Source of the DNA: Planctomycetota bacterium
Lineage (GTDB): Bacteria > Planctomycetota > UBA1135 > GCA-002686595
Direction: 5' to 3'
Assembly: GCA_016795205.1 (NCBI GenBank)
Contig: JAEUHZ010000011.1
Span: 1 to 64,000, forward strand
DNA length: 64,000 nucleotides
Shown: positions 34,499 through 44,104 of the stretch, piece after piece
Layout: each line of letters starts with the position of its first letter
Numbering within the stretch: position 1 is the first letter of the stretch
Position numbers and translations under genes: made by a program
Notes under the pieces: model-generated
What the model was told of the DNA's origin: nothing
The model's database searches: none
What the model saw: the letters and a program-made list of their open reading frames with translations, nothing else

Positions 34499-35560
34499 AT
34501 GCATACACCGCGTAGCCCCGGCTCGATGCTCGCGCACTTGGCCTGCACGTTGGTGGTGGCCGGCGCTCTGGGCTGCGCGGACGGCGCTCCCGCCTCGCAC
34601 GCCGCCGCGTCCGAGTCCGCGCCGCCCGGCATGCGCTGGATCCCAGGCGGCGAGTTCACGATGGGCTCGGACGATCCCACGGCGCACCCCAACGAGCGTC
34701 CCGCGCACCGGGTGCGCGTCGACGGCTTCTGGATGGACGAGACCGCGGTCACGAACGCCGAGTTCGCGCGCTTCGTCGCGGCGACCGGTTACGTCACGGT
34801 GGCCGAGCGCGCCGTCGACTGGGAGCAGTTGAAGCAGGATCTGCCGCCCGGCACGCCCAAGCCGCCGGACGCGGATCTCGCCCCGGGATCGCTGGTGTTC
34901 ACGCCGGCCCGGGAGCGCGTGCCGCTCTCCGACCTGTCGGGATGGTGGCGCTGGCAGCAAGGTGCCTGCTGGAAGCACCCCGCAGGACCCGGCTCGACGA
35001 TCGACGGCCAGCCAGAGCATCCCGTGGTGCACGTCGCCTGGGACGACGCGGTGGCCTACGCGACCTGGGCCGGGAAGCGCCTGCCGACGGAGGCCGAATG
35101 GGAATTCGCGGCGCGCGGCGGTCGGTACGGGACGCGCTTCGCGTGGGGAGACGAGCTGCGTCCGGGCGGCAAGCCCATGGCGAACATCTGGAGCGGCACG
35201 TTCCCGGTCGAGGACACGGCCGAGGACGGCTTCGCGGGCGTGGCCCCGGTGCGTTCGTTCCCGCCCAACGGCTACGGCCTGTACGAGATGGGTGGCAACG
35301 TGTGGAACTGGTGCAGCGACTGGTTCCGCAGCGACGCGTTCGCGCGGCGCTCTGCGTCGGGCTGTCTCGAGAACCCGCCCGGGCCCCGGGACAGTTGGGA
35401 CGCCACCGATCCGCTGGCGAAGAAGCGCGTGATCAAGGGCGGCTCGTACCTGTGCTGTGCCTCGTACTGCGAGAGCTACCGGCCGAGCGCGCGGCGCGGC
35501 ACGCCGCCGGACACGGGCTCGTCCCACGTGGGCTTCCGCTGCGCCCGCTCAGCGCAGTAG
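34499..35560 (+). CDS. Formylglycine-generating enzyme with export signal
   Basis: A 353-residue FGE-sulfatase (SUMF1) domain protein. Motifs: MRWIPGGEFTMGSD, RLPTEAEWEFAARGG, GYGLYEMGGNVWNW and the active-site segment GGSYLCCASYC, in which C319 and C324 match the copper-binding Cys336/Cys341 pair of human FGE. So this is a genuine oxidase that makes formylglycine, not just a fold relative. The N-terminus has a hydrophobic stretch ending GALGC, a lipoprotein signal, so the enzyme would act outside the cytoplasm. It follows the arylsulfatase by 223 bases on the same strand. Its 3' end overlaps that of the opposite gene by 12 bases. Confidence 0.9.
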   Translation: MHTPRSPGSMLAHLACTLVVAGALGCADGAPASHAAASESAPPGMRWIPGGEFTMGSDDPTAHPNERPAHRVRVDGFWMDETAVTNAEFARFVAATGYVTVAERAVDWEQLKQDLPPGTPKPPDADLAPGSLVFTPARERVPLSDLSGWWRWQQGACWKHPAGPGSTIDGQPEHPVVHVAWDDAVAYATWAGKRLPTEAEWEFAARGGRYGTRFAWGDELRPGGKPMANIWSGTFPVEDTAEDGFAGVAPVRSFPPNGYGLYEMGGNVWNWCSDWFRSDAFARRSASGCLENPPGPRDSWDATDPLAKKRVIKGGSYLCCASYCESYRPSARRGTPPDTGSSHVGFRCARSAQ

Positions 35561-36637
35561 CTCGCGGATCACGGGAGCCGCCCGCGGTTCGCGCGCGCAC
35601 CAGTCCTCGCCGAGTGCCGCGGCGAACGTCGCGGCGATCTGGGCCTGCACCACGCGAGCGGTGTCGCGCCGCGCACCGAGCGGCGGCGTGTCGGGGCCGA
35701 TCACGGCGATCCAGATCTCCTCGGCCCCAGCCGTGTCCTTGTCGTGGTTCGCCCAGTCGTCGGGTCCACGACCCCGGCCGTGGTCGGCGGCGACGATCAT
35801 CGTCGTCGTCCCGCGGTGGCTGGGCAGCGTTTGCAGCGTGTTCCACAACTCGGCCAGGAACGCGTCCGTGCGACACGCGGCCTCCAGGTACTGATCGTAG
35901 CGGCCGGCGTGCGCGAACTCGTCCGTCTCGCCCAACGTGAAGTAGAGCACGCGCGGCGCGTGGGCCTTCAAGTACTCCAGCATGGCGTGGAAGGCGATCG
36001 CGTCGGGCGGCATCGAGGCCCACTGCTTCGGCAGCTCGACCTTGAGGCGATTCAGGAGCGACTGTTGCGGCGAAACGGGCGGCACGAGCACGGGCTCGAA
36101 ACCAGCGTTCACGTAGAAGCCGCAGCGCTCGCGGTTCACGATCGACGGCACGACGTCCCACACGCCGAAGGCCGCGACCTGGCCGGCGAAGCCCGGCCGT
36201 CCGTGCAGGAACTCGAGCACGGTGACGTTCGGGTTGGGCCGCTTGGCGTTGCTGTCGATGCGCGGGTCGTGGAATCCGACGAGCATCTCGCTGTAGCCGG
36301 GGTAGCTGAACTTCAGGCCGTTCGCGACGTCGGCGAGCGAGCCGGCGTCGCGGTCGCCCAGGAGCTGGCCCTGCTTCGCGATCGTGCTCCACAGGAACGG
36401 CAGCAACGCGGCGCGGCGGGCGTCGGCCTCGTCGCGCCAGAACTCCGCCAGCAGCGCGGCCTGGTCCTTCACGCCACCCCGCTCGTGCTCGATGAGCGCG
36501 CGGTCCGCGCCGCGGAAGACCTCCTGCCAGCGCAGGCCGTCGACCAGGACCAGGACGGCGTTCTGCGTCGCGCGCTCGGCGCTGGAGAGCGGCGCGAGGA
36601 CTGCCAGCCAGACGGAGACCAGGAGCGTGGTGCGCAT
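35549..36637 (-). CDS. Exported alkaline-phosphatase-superfamily phosphodiesterase/phosphatase
   Basis: A 362-residue protein with a signal peptide (LLVSVWLAVLAPLSSA). Superfamily metal-site motifs are VLVLVDGLRW (D33), YFTLGETDEFAH, and VAADHGRG with NHDKD. The nucleophile region reads YPGYSEML, where Ser or Thr would be the attacked residue. The group includes type I phosphodiesterases, phosphopentomutase-like enzymes and sulfatases; the substrate is unknown. Start ATG 36637. It is read in the same direction as the upstream antiporter gene, 41 bases away, and may share its transcript. Confidence 0.8.
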   Translation of the reverse strand: MRTTLLVSVWLAVLAPLSSAERATQNAVLVLVDGLRWQEVFRGADRALIEHERGGVKDQAALLAEFWRDEADARRAALLPFLWSTIAKQGQLLGDRDAGSLADVANGLKFSYPGYSEMLVGFHDPRIDSNAKRPNPNVTVLEFLHGRPGFAGQVAAFGVWDVVPSIVNRERCGFYVNAGFEPVLVPPVSPQQSLLNRLKVELPKQWASMPPDAIAFHAMLEYLKAHAPRVLYFTLGETDEFAHAGRYDQYLEAACRTDAFLAELWNTLQTLPSHRGTTTMIVAADHGRGRGPDDWANHDKDTAGAEEIWIAVIGPDTPPLGARRDTARVVQAQIAATFAAALGEDWCAREPRAAPVIRELLR

Positions 36638-36678
36638 CGGCGCAGTCTCCTGGCCACCGGGCGCGCCGTCCATGCCCC

Positions 36679-38265
36679 TCAGCCCGGATCCGGTTCGTCG
36701 CCGCGGCGCTCGCGATCCAGCTCGAGCTGCAGCGTCAGATAGGTCTTGTCGTTGATGCGCCCCGAGTCGCGCAGGGCGAGCAACTCTCGCGCCTGCTGCT
36801 CGGCCACGGCGCTGCGCACCGCGCGGGACACGGCGACGCGCGCGTGGGCCTCCTTGCGCTGCTCCTCGTCCTCCGCGCGCAGCGTGGCGAGCTCGTCGGC
36901 CATCGCCGTGCGCCAGTGGTGCACGGACAACGGGCAGCTCGTCTCCGAGCAGAACGCATCCAGCCGGTGGATGCCGGCTTCGAGCAACTGCTCGCGCGCC
37001 GCGCGAACCTCGACCTCGGAATCCTCGTCGCCGCGGATCCCGAGCAAGCGCACGAGCGGCGCCATCGAGAGGCCCTGGACGAACAGCGTGACGAGGATCA
37101 CGCACAGGGCCACTGCCAGGAGCTGCTGCCGGCCCGGGAACGGCGTGCCGTCGCCGAGCGTCGTGGGGATCGCCAACGCCGCCGCCAGCGAGACCATGCC
37201 GCGCACGCCGCACCACGAGACCAGCGTGACCCCCCGCCAGCTCGGGTAGCCGCCCTCGCGTCGGCGCAGGGCCGGCGAGAGCCACAGCGGCAGGTAGGCC
37301 CCAGGGAAGACCCACAGGACGCGCACGGCGACCACGGCTCCCGAGAGCACCAGTCCCACCACCAGCAGGTCCGCGCCCGCGCCCGTCGCCGTCTCGCGCA
37401 CGACGCGCGGAGCCTCGAGCCCGATGAAGACGAAGCACAGGCCGTTCAGGATCCAGGCCATCAGTCCCCAGGCCGAGTACAGCTCGACCCGCGCCGCGGC
37501 CGGGATGACGTGGATGCGCCAGGACACCAGGAACCCGGCCACGACCACGGCCAGGACGCCCGAGGTGCCCAGCTTGGCCGCGATCCAGTAGGCGCAGTAG
37601 GGCGCCACCAGCGACAGGGCGAACAGGGGCGGCGTGGCGCGGAACGCGCGGTTCAGCGCCGCGAATGCGAAGCCCACGGCAATCCCGACGACGATGCCGC
37701 CGCCCGCGACCAGTGCGAAGCGCGCCGCGACCTCGCTGGCCTCGAAGGCGCCCGAGAGCACCACGGCCACCCCGATCTGCACGCCGACCAGGCCGGTCGC
37801 GTCGTTGACCAGGCTCTCGCCGCCCAGGATCGCCGTCATGCGCCGCGGCACGCGCAGCTTCTCGATCACGGATTGCACCGCGACCGTGTCCGTGGGGGAC
37901 AGGATGGCGCCCAGCGTGAAGCACACGGCCCACGGCAGCTCGGGGAGCAGCGCGTGGGTCAGCACGCCGATCACGAGGATCGTGGCCGCGACCAACCCCA
38001 CGGCCAGCATCACGATCGGCCGGATCCAGCGCTGGAAGTCGATCCACGACGTCTGGAACGCGTCGGCGTACAAGATCGGGGGCAGGAACACGACCAGGAT
38101 CAGGTCCGGGTCGAGCGCGCGCCGCGGCAGCCCGGGCAGGAACGCCAGGGCCAAGCCGACGAGCGCCAGCACGATCGGCGGGCTGACGCCGGTCCGCCGC
38201 GCGATCGGCGCCGAGATCGCCAGCGACGCCAGCAGCGCGACGAGGACGGGCAGCGAGTCGAGCAC
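36679..38265 (-). CDS. Na+/H+ antiporter, CPA1 family
   Basis: A 528-residue membrane protein with about 12 hydrophobic segments in the first 420 residues. Conserved elements are SPTDTVAVQSV, GGESLVNDATGLV (ion-binding Asp in NDATG) and the SWCGVRGMVSLAAALA segment near the last helices, all of the CPA1/NhaP type. The C-terminal 120 residues are cytoplasmic, helical and charged, and include a CSETSC pair, which is unusual and may sense redox or metals. It exchanges Na+ for H+ for pH and salt balance. Start ATG 38265. Confidence 0.88.
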   Translation of the reverse strand: MLDSLPVLVALLASLAISAPIARRTGVSPPIVLALVGLALAFLPGLPRRALDPDLILVVFLPPILYADAFQTSWIDFQRWIRPIVMLAVGLVAATILVIGVLTHALLPELPWAVCFTLGAILSPTDTVAVQSVIEKLRVPRRMTAILGGESLVNDATGLVGVQIGVAVVLSGAFEASEVAARFALVAGGGIVVGIAVGFAFAALNRAFRATPPLFALSLVAPYCAYWIAAKLGTSGVLAVVVAGFLVSWRIHVIPAAARVELYSAWGLMAWILNGLCFVFIGLEAPRVVRETATGAGADLLVVGLVLSGAVVAVRVLWVFPGAYLPLWLSPALRRREGGYPSWRGVTLVSWCGVRGMVSLAAALAIPTTLGDGTPFPGRQQLLAVALCVILVTLFVQGLSMAPLVRLLGIRGDEDSEVEVRAAREQLLEAGIHRLDAFCSETSCPLSVHHWRTAMADELATLRAEDEEQRKEAHARVAVSRAVRSAVAEQQARELLALRDSGRINDKTYLTLQLELDRERRGDEPDPG

Positions 38266-38414
38266 TCGGCCGCAGAGGCTACGGTCCGGCGCGCCGCGCG
38301 TCGCGCTCCGCGCACCGGCGCCCGGCGTGCATGCCCCTTCGCCTCAGACCGGCGCGTGAGCCTCCAGGCCTGCTCGCGCCGCGCCGCGGCAGCCGCCCGC
38401 GCGCGAGCCAGCGA

Positions 38415-38476
38415 CGATCCGGGCTGGCCGGCCCTCCGACCGGCACCTCGGCCGGCGACTCGACCGGCCCGGATCG
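38415..38476 (-). terminator. Large inverted repeat after mscL
   Basis: CGATCCGGGC (38415-38424) pairs with GCCCGGATCG (38467-38476), and the loop holds several CCGGC/GCCGG repeats that can form inner hairpins. It lies just beyond the 3' end of the leftward mscL gene, so transcript end is the likely role. Confidence 0.5.
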
Positions 38477-38490
38477 CGCTGCGGGCGCGC

Positions 38491-38889
38491 TCAGCCCTTC
38501 TGCTTCTTGAGCAGGTCGCGGATCTCGGCCAGCAAGACCTCTTGCGCCGGCGGGGCGGCGGGCGCGGCGGGCTTGGCCTCTTCCTTCTTCTTCGCGGAGT
38601 TCATGGCCTTGATGACCATGAAGAGCGCGAACGCCACGATCACGAACTTGACGATCGCGTCGAACAAGGCGCCGTAGCCGATCTTCGGCGCCTTCTCGCC
38701 CTCGCCGAGGACGATCGACATGTCCTTGAAGTTCACGCCGCCGGTCAGGTAGCCGACGACCGGCATCAGGATGTCGCTGACCAACGAGCCGACGATGGCG
38801 CCGAAGGCGCCGCCGATGATGATGCCGACGGCCATGTCGACGACGTTGCCGCGCAGCGCGAAGGCCTTGAACTCGCTCATGAGACCCAT
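38491..38889 (-). CDS. mscL: Large-conductance mechanosensitive channel MscL
   Basis: A 132-residue inner-membrane channel that opens under membrane tension to release solutes on osmotic downshock. Residues FKAFALRGNVVDMAVGIIIGGAFG (first helix, given here as the family landmark only in part) begin the classic signature; the second helix is FVIVAFALFMVIKAMN. The cytoplasmic C-terminal helix (AEIRDLLKKQ) follows an Ala/Pro-rich linker. AGGAGG 7 bases upstream of the ATG at 38889 is a very strong ribosome site. Length fits the family. Confidence 0.95.
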   Translation of the reverse strand: MGLMSEFKAFALRGNVVDMAVGIIIGGAFGAIVGSLVSDILMPVVGYLTGGVNFKDMSIVLGEGEKAPKIGYGALFDAIVKFVIVAFALFMVIKAMNSAKKKEEAKPAAPAAPPAQEVLLAEIRDLLKKQKG

Positions 38890-38941
38890 GGCGATCCTCC
38901 TGGATGGATGGGATTGGGGGGATTCAGGAAACGGGGTCCGC

Positions 38942-39616
38942 TCAGCCGGCAGGCTTCATGGCTCCCAGGAACTCGTCGGCCTCGGCGATCGAGGCCTGCA
39001 TGTCGGCGATCAGCTTCGAGACGTCGCCCTCGAGCGCGACGGCCGTCTCCGACAGCGAGCGGATCGCTTGGGCGTTCAGGTTGTGCTTCAGGAACAGCAC
39101 GCGGTCGCGGAAGGCCGTGAGCACCGGGTCCATGCTGGCGGAGGCCTTCAGCATCGAGCGCAGCAGGTCGTCGTAGCGGCGCCGGGTCGCGTCGAAGGTC
39201 TCCTGGCTCTGGCGCTTCAACGTCGGGTCCGAGTACTCGCCGATCTCGGACTTCCACTCGCGGAACATGGCCTGGGCGACTTCCTCGACGGCCGTGATGC
39301 GCTCGCGCACGGCCTGGGCCCGGTCGCTGCAGTCCTCGTAGGCCGAGGAGAGCGACTGGTAGGTCTTCTCGAGCTTCCCGCCTTGGATCCCCGTGACCTG
39401 CTTGAAGCGCTCGTAGGTCGAGACGAACTGCTTCTGGGCTTGGGCCTGTTCCTCGCGGGCGTCCTCGACGCGATCGACGAGGATCTCGCGCTTGGCGTAG
39501 CCGAACTTCTCCATCGCGGCGAAGTAGGCCGACTGGCAGGAAGAGGCGGCGCACGGGACCAGCGCCAGCCCCACCACCAGGGTCAAGCGCGCCAGCGGGT
39601 GGCACGTACGGTGCAT
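38942..39616 (-). CDS. DUF2959 lipoprotein
   Basis: A 224-residue exported protein. The signal ends in AASSC, then QSAYFAAMEKFGYAKREIL begins the DUF2959 pattern. It is almost wholly helical with coiled-coil character (EDAREEQAQAQKQF, AVRERITAVEEVAQAMF), like others of the family, whose function is unknown. The gene lies 52 bases before mscL on the same strand, so an osmotic-stress operon is possible, though the pairing alone does not prove it. Confidence 0.8.
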   Translation of the reverse strand: MHRTCHPLARLTLVVGLALVPCAASSCQSAYFAAMEKFGYAKREILVDRVEDAREEQAQAQKQFVSTYERFKQVTGIQGGKLEKTYQSLSSAYEDCSDRAQAVRERITAVEEVAQAMFREWKSEIGEYSDPTLKRQSQETFDATRRRYDDLLRSMLKASASMDPVLTAFRDRVLFLKHNLNAQAIRSLSETAVALEGDVSKLIADMQASIAEADEFLGAMKPAG

Positions 39617-39632
39617 GGCCGGCGGCCGCGGC

Positions 39633-40421
39633 TCAGAACGACCAGCCGATGCCGAGCGTGATCGTGTGGTCGTTGCGGTCCTTGCCGTCCGCCGGCGTGT
39701 TGTCGTAGTCCCAGACCCACTGGAGCTGCGCGAACATCTTCTCGGTCAGCGTCGTCTTGAAGCGCAGGTCGCTGCGGCCGTAGACGTCGTCCTTGTCCTC
39801 CAGGCTCGGGAAGACGGTCAGGAAGTGGATCAAGTTCGACTTGTCGTTGATCTTCCAGTCGATGTTGTTGGCCGCGCGCGCCGCGATGTAGTCCGTGTCC
39901 TCGCTGTCGTAGCGGTCCTCGACGAAGTAGCCCGCGCCGGCTTCCGAGCCCCACTTCAGCGTGTCGGTCTCTTGCCACTGGTAGCCGAGACCAGCGCCCA
40001 CGAAGTAGCGCCGCTGCAAGTCGGCCAGGCGGTCCGTCTCGATGCCCGCGTTGGCGAACGCGTAGAGCTTCTCCGAGAGGAAGTAGTCGTACTTGACGCC
40101 CAAGCCGGCGCGGCGCGAGTTCAGGACGTAGTCGTTCGTGGTCTGGTCCTTCGTCTCGCCATAGTTCCAGTAGCCGTTCGCGGTCCAGCGGTCGTCCTCG
40201 CCGCGCCGCTCGGCCAGCGCGGTGGCGTTCACCGCGCGCGAGTCCGTGTTGCCGTCCTGGTACGTGGCGCCGATCGAGATCGAGCCGGTCCACACGTTCT
40301 TGGCCGGAGCGGGCGCGTCCTCGGCGACGAAAGCCGCGAGCGGGCTGGCGGTCGGCGCGGTGGCGGCGGGCTCGGGAGCGACCGGAGCAGAGGCGATGAG
40401 CAGGCAGAGCGCGGGATTCAT
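39633..40421 (-). CDS. DUF481 outer-membrane beta-barrel protein
   Basis: A 262-residue exported protein of the DUF481/YdiY family. After an Ala/Pro-rich N-terminus come WTGSISIGATYQDGNTDSRAV (the start of the domain) and repeated strands (RWTANGYWNYGE, YDYFLSEKLYAFANAGIE, YFVGAGLGYQWQ), ending in ITLGIGWSF, a C-terminal Phe. The function of DUF481 proteins is unknown; some are salt-induced. Signal peptide is short. It follows the divergent gap to the dehydrogenase gene and lies 16 bases upstream of the DUF2959 gene, in one leftward set with mscL. Confidence 0.85.
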   Translation of the reverse strand: MNPALCLLIASAPVAPEPAATAPTASPLAAFVAEDAPAPAKNVWTGSISIGATYQDGNTDSRAVNATALAERRGEDDRWTANGYWNYGETKDQTTNDYVLNSRRAGLGVKYDYFLSEKLYAFANAGIETDRLADLQRRYFVGAGLGYQWQETDTLKWGSEAGAGYFVEDRYDSEDTDYIAARAANNIDWKINDKSNLIHFLTVFPSLEDKDDVYGRSDLRFKTTLTEKMFAQLQWVWDYDNTPADGKDRNDHTITLGIGWSF

Positions 40422-40669
40422 GGCGGTGTGGGCGGCGATCGGGACCGGCGGGCGTCAGTGCCAGGCCGGTGGAGGTCGGCGCGGAGGGTGGGGGGGGATC
40501 CAGCCGGAACGAATCCGATCGTCCCGGCTCGAACGGGGGCACTTCGTGGGGTTGCCGGCCTGGGAGGCCGGCGCCTGGACCCGCGGGCTGGCGCAGGCGC
40601 TGAGATCATGCCCGCCGACCGCCTGGTTGCAAGGCCCGTCGTGGTCAGCGGACGAGGCGGTAGTCTCAC

Positions 40670-43600
40670 GTGGTGGGCAGCGGCACGTGCTGGGCGGTCA
40701 TGCTCCTCGCGATGCCGGTCGGGCCCCAGCAGGGCGACGTCGCCGGCGAGGCCCAATCGCCGCTCCCCGCGGCGTGGTCGCCGCCGGCCTCGCCGGCGCG
40801 CAGCGCCGTCGACCAGCTCGGCACGTTCGTCGCGGCCGACGGACTCGTGGTCGAGCTGGTGGCCGCCGAGCCGCTCGTCGAGGCGCCCGTGCAGGCCGTG
40901 TTCGACGGCGACGGTCGGCTGTGGGTGGTCGAGATGCGCGGCTACATGCGCGACGTCGACGGGAGCGGCGAGCGCGCGCCGATCGGCCGCGTGTCCGTGC
41001 TCCACGACGACGACGGCGACGGGCGCATGGACCGCGCGACGCGCTTCCTGGAAGGCCTCGTGCTGCCGCGCTCGGTCGCGCCGACGCGCGGCGGCGCGCT
41101 GGTCATCGCGCCGCCGCACGTGCTGTTCTGCCGCGACACGGACGGCGACGGCGTCGCGGACGAGCGCGCGATCGTCGATTCCGGGATCGCGGGCCTCGCG
41201 AGCCCCGAGTACGGCCCGAATGGACTCTTGCCCACGCTCGACAACGCGTTCCACTGCGCGCGGCACGACCTGCGCTACCGCTTCGTCGGCGACCGCTTCG
41301 TGCGCGAGCCCGTGGCGGCCGGAGGCCAGTGGGGGATCGACGAAGACGCGGACGGGACGCTCTTCTTCGACACGAACTCGCACGTGCTGCGCGCGCACTC
41401 GGTGCCGCCGCGCGAGGCCGCGGCGAACCCCTTCCTGGATTCCAGCGCTCTGGTCGACGTGGCGCTGGCCACGGACCACTCGGTGCGCCCGATCCGCGCC
41501 ACGACCGCCGTGAACCGCGCCTACCGGGACGGCTGGCTGGTCGACGGACGCATCACGAGGGCGGACGCCGTCTGCGGCGTGCTGGTCGGCCCCTGCGAGG
41601 CGCTGCCGGCGGAGTTCGCGCGCAGCGTCCTGGTGTGCGAGCCGGCCGGCAACCTGGTCCACGAGCTCGTGCTCGCGCCCGGAGACGGCGCGCCGCGCGC
41701 GGCGCCGCGACCGGGCGCGCGAGCGTTCCTGGCCTCGACGGACGAGCGCTTCCGCCCGGTGAACCTGGCGCGCGCCCCGGATGGGGCACTGATCGTCGTC
41801 GACCTGTACCGCGGGCTCATCCAGCACCGGCAGTTCCTGACGACCTTCCTGCGCAACGAGACGCTCGCGCGCGGGCTGGTCGAGCCGCTCGACCGCGGCC
41901 GGATCTGGCGCGTGCGCGCGGCGGGCGCCGTGCTGGAGCCCGTTCCGCGGCTCTCCGCGCTGTCGAGCGACGAGCTGATCGCGGTCCTGGCGCACCGCTC
42001 GACGTTCCTGCGGCGTGCGGCGCAGCGCGCCTTCGTCGAGGACGACTGGGACGAAGCCGTCGTCCTGCCGAAGCTCGCCGCGGTCGCGACGGGCCACGCC
42101 AGCGCGGACGCCCGGATCCACGCGCTGTGGGCGCTCGACGGACGGGGCGCGCTCGACGAGCGGACGCTGGTTGCCTGCAGCGCGGATCCGGACCCGCGCG
42201 TGCGCTTGCAGGCGCTGCGCGCCGCGACGTTCCGGCCCAGCATGGGCGAGGAACTCCTGGCGGCGATCGCCGGCGACGCGCACGCCGCGCGCGCGGAGCC
42301 GGAGGGCCTGCTGCGTCAGCGCCTGGCCGCGCTCGCGCTGCTGCGTGACGTGCGCGCCGACGCGCTGGCGTGGGAGCGCGCGCGCGGCCGGCTCGCGAGC
42401 CGCGCGATCCGGCACGCGCTGCTCCTGGGTGCGGCTGGTCGCGGGCTCGAGCTGCTGTCGGTCGTGCTGGCCGATGGGTCATCACGGGCCGCCAAGGAGG
42501 ACGAGCGCGCGCTGCTGCTCCATGACCTGGCACGCTCGATCGCGCGCGAGGGCCGCGCCGCGGATGTCCTGGCGCTGCTCGAGTCGGCTAGCGCGGGATC
42601 CGCGTCGGTGACCACGCCGCTCCTGGAGGGTTGCGCCGCGGGCCGCGCGTCTCCCGCGCGCCGACTGCAGCTCGCGCGCGAGCCCGCGGGCCTGGCGGCC
42701 CTGGCCGCGGGCGCCGCTGCCGGCGCCGCGCCGGCCGCCCGTCGCGTCCTGGAGGGCCTCGCTTGGCCAGGCCGCGCCGACGTGCCCGCGGAGCAGGCCG
42801 TCGCGCCGCTCACCGGCGCGGATCTCGGACGCTTCGAGCGCGGGCGCGCGCTCTACGCCGAGGTGTGCGCCGCCTGCCACCAGGCCGGTGGTCGTGGCGC
42901 GCCGGGCATCGCGCCGCCCCTGGTCGACAGCCCGCGCCTCTTGGGCGATCCCGCGCGCGCGGCGGCCATCGTGCTGGCGGGGCTGCGCGGTCCGCTCACG
43001 GCCGGAGGGCGCGACTGGGACCTGGAGATGCCGGCCTGGAACGCCGCGGACGAGGACGTCGCCGCGGTCTTGACCTACGCGCGCCGCGAGTGGGGGCAGG
43101 CGGCCTCGCCGGTCGGTCCGGACGACGTGCGACGCGCCCGCGCGCGCGTGCTGGCGACCCCCGGTCCGCTCGACGCGCGCCTGCTCGAGCGCTTCGGCGC
43201 GACGTCGCCACTCGACGGCTGGCGCACGATCGGCGACGCGCAGTGGAGCCTGGAAGACGGCGCGATCCGCGGTCGCGTCGGCGGCGGCGCGCAGAGCTTC
43301 CTGGCGAGCGAGCGGACCTACGGCGACTTCGTGCTCGAGGCCGACGTGAAGCTCCTCGGTACGGGCAACTCGGGCATCCAGGTCCGCAGCCGCCAGCGCC
43401 CCGACGGGCGTGTCGTGGGCTACCAGTTCGAGGTCGATCCCAGCGAGCGCGCTTGGTCCGGAGGTCTCTACGACGAGGCACGGCGCGGTTGGCTGCAGGA
43501 CCTGGCCGGGAACGCCGCGGGCCGCGCCGCGTTGCGCCGGGACGATTGGAACCGCTTCCGCATCGAGTGCCAGGGCTTGCGCCTGCGGGCCTGGGTGAAT

Positions 43601-44086
43601 GGCGTCGTGACCGCTGACTGGATCGACCCGCTCGACCTCGAGGGCTTCGTCGCGTTGCAGGTGCACTCGGGGCGCACGACGGACCTCCTGTGGCGCGACC
43701 TCGCCATCGAGGATCGCGGGCGGAGCGCCTGGTGCCCGCTGGAGCCGGAGGCCGCGTTCCAGGACGGCAGCCTGCGCGTCACGACGCGCGCCCGGGACGC
43801 CACGATCGTCTTGCGCGACGGCGCCTTCGAGGGCGAGCCGCGCGATCTCGCGCCCGGCGTGACGCTCGAGCGCGGCGTGCGCGTCCGCGTCGCCGAGCTG
43901 GCGCTGCCGGCCGCGCGCGCGGACGAGCCGGCGCTGGTGCTCGTGGTCAGCGTCCACGACGACGTGCTGGCGATCCACGCGGGCGCGACGCTCGTGGGAC
44001 GCTGGGCGGGGATCCCGCTCGGGGCGGGCGCGGCGCGCGTCGCAGGGGCCGACGCGGCCGAGCGGCTGGCGCGGGCCACGGACTGA
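40670..44086 (+). CDS. PVC-type membrane-bound dehydrogenase with cytochrome c and DUF1080
   Basis: A 1138-residue exported multi-domain protein typical of the Planctomycetes-Verrucomicrobia group. The first part is a beta-propeller like sugar or sorbosone dehydrogenases (VQAVFDGDGRLWVVEMRGYMRD, DDDGDGRMDRATRFLEG). A helical HEAT-like stretch follows (about 440-640). A cytochrome c domain has the heme site CAACH (C733, C736, H737) and a Met ligand in LEMPAW. The last 290 residues include a DUF1080 (3-keto-disaccharide hydrolase-like) domain (GNSGIQVRSR). The dehydrogenase and hydrolase parts suggest oxidative sugar breakdown. Start is GTG 40670; ATG 40700 is possible. Substrate unknown. Confidence 0.85.
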   Translation: MVGSGTCWAVMLLAMPVGPQQGDVAGEAQSPLPAAWSPPASPARSAVDQLGTFVAADGLVVELVAAEPLVEAPVQAVFDGDGRLWVVEMRGYMRDVDGSGERAPIGRVSVLHDDDGDGRMDRATRFLEGLVLPRSVAPTRGGALVIAPPHVLFCRDTDGDGVADERAIVDSGIAGLASPEYGPNGLLPTLDNAFHCARHDLRYRFVGDRFVREPVAAGGQWGIDEDADGTLFFDTNSHVLRAHSVPPREAAANPFLDSSALVDVALATDHSVRPIRATTAVNRAYRDGWLVDGRITRADAVCGVLVGPCEALPAEFARSVLVCEPAGNLVHELVLAPGDGAPRAAPRPGARAFLASTDERFRPVNLARAPDGALIVVDLYRGLIQHRQFLTTFLRNETLARGLVEPLDRGRIWRVRAAGAVLEPVPRLSALSSDELIAVLAHRSTFLRRAAQRAFVEDDWDEAVVLPKLAAVATGHASADARIHALWALDGRGALDERTLVACSADPDPRVRLQALRAATFRPSMGEELLAAIAGDAHAARAEPEGLLRQRLAALALLRDVRADALAWERARGRLASRAIRHALLLGAAGRGLELLSVVLADGSSRAAKEDERALLLHDLARSIAREGRAADVLALLESASAGSASVTTPLLEGCAAGRASPARRLQLAREPAGLAALAAGAAAGAAPAARRVLEGLAWPGRADVPAEQAVAPLTGADLGRFERGRALYAEVCAACHQAGGRGAPGIAPPLVDSPRLLGDPARAAAIVLAGLRGPLTAGGRDWDLEMPAWNAADEDVAAVLTYARREWGQAASPVGPDDVRRARARVLATPGPLDARLLERFGATSPLDGWRTIGDAQWSLEDGAIRGRVGGGAQSFLASERTYGDFVLEADVKLLGTGNSGIQVRSRQRPDGRVVGYQFEVDPSERAWSGGLYDEARRGWLQDLAGNAAGRAALRRDDWNRFRIECQGLRLRAWVNGVVTADWIDPLDLEGFVALQVHSGRTTDLLWRDLAIEDRGRSAWCPLEPEAAFQDGSLRVTTRARDATIVLRDGAFEGEPRDLAPGVTLERGVRVRVAELALPAARADEPALVLVVSVHDDVLAIHAGATLVGRWAGIPLGAGAARVAGADAAERLARATD

Positions 44087-44104
44087 ACGCGTCGAGCCCG
44101 GCCG

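Noticed and set aside
35549-38047. An 832-residue frame joining the phosphatase-like gene to sequence antisense in frame to the antiporter
   Set aside because: Only the last 362 residues are coherent and begin with a signal peptide at ATG 36637; the earlier part is Arg/Gly/Ala-rich shadow of the antiporter gene.
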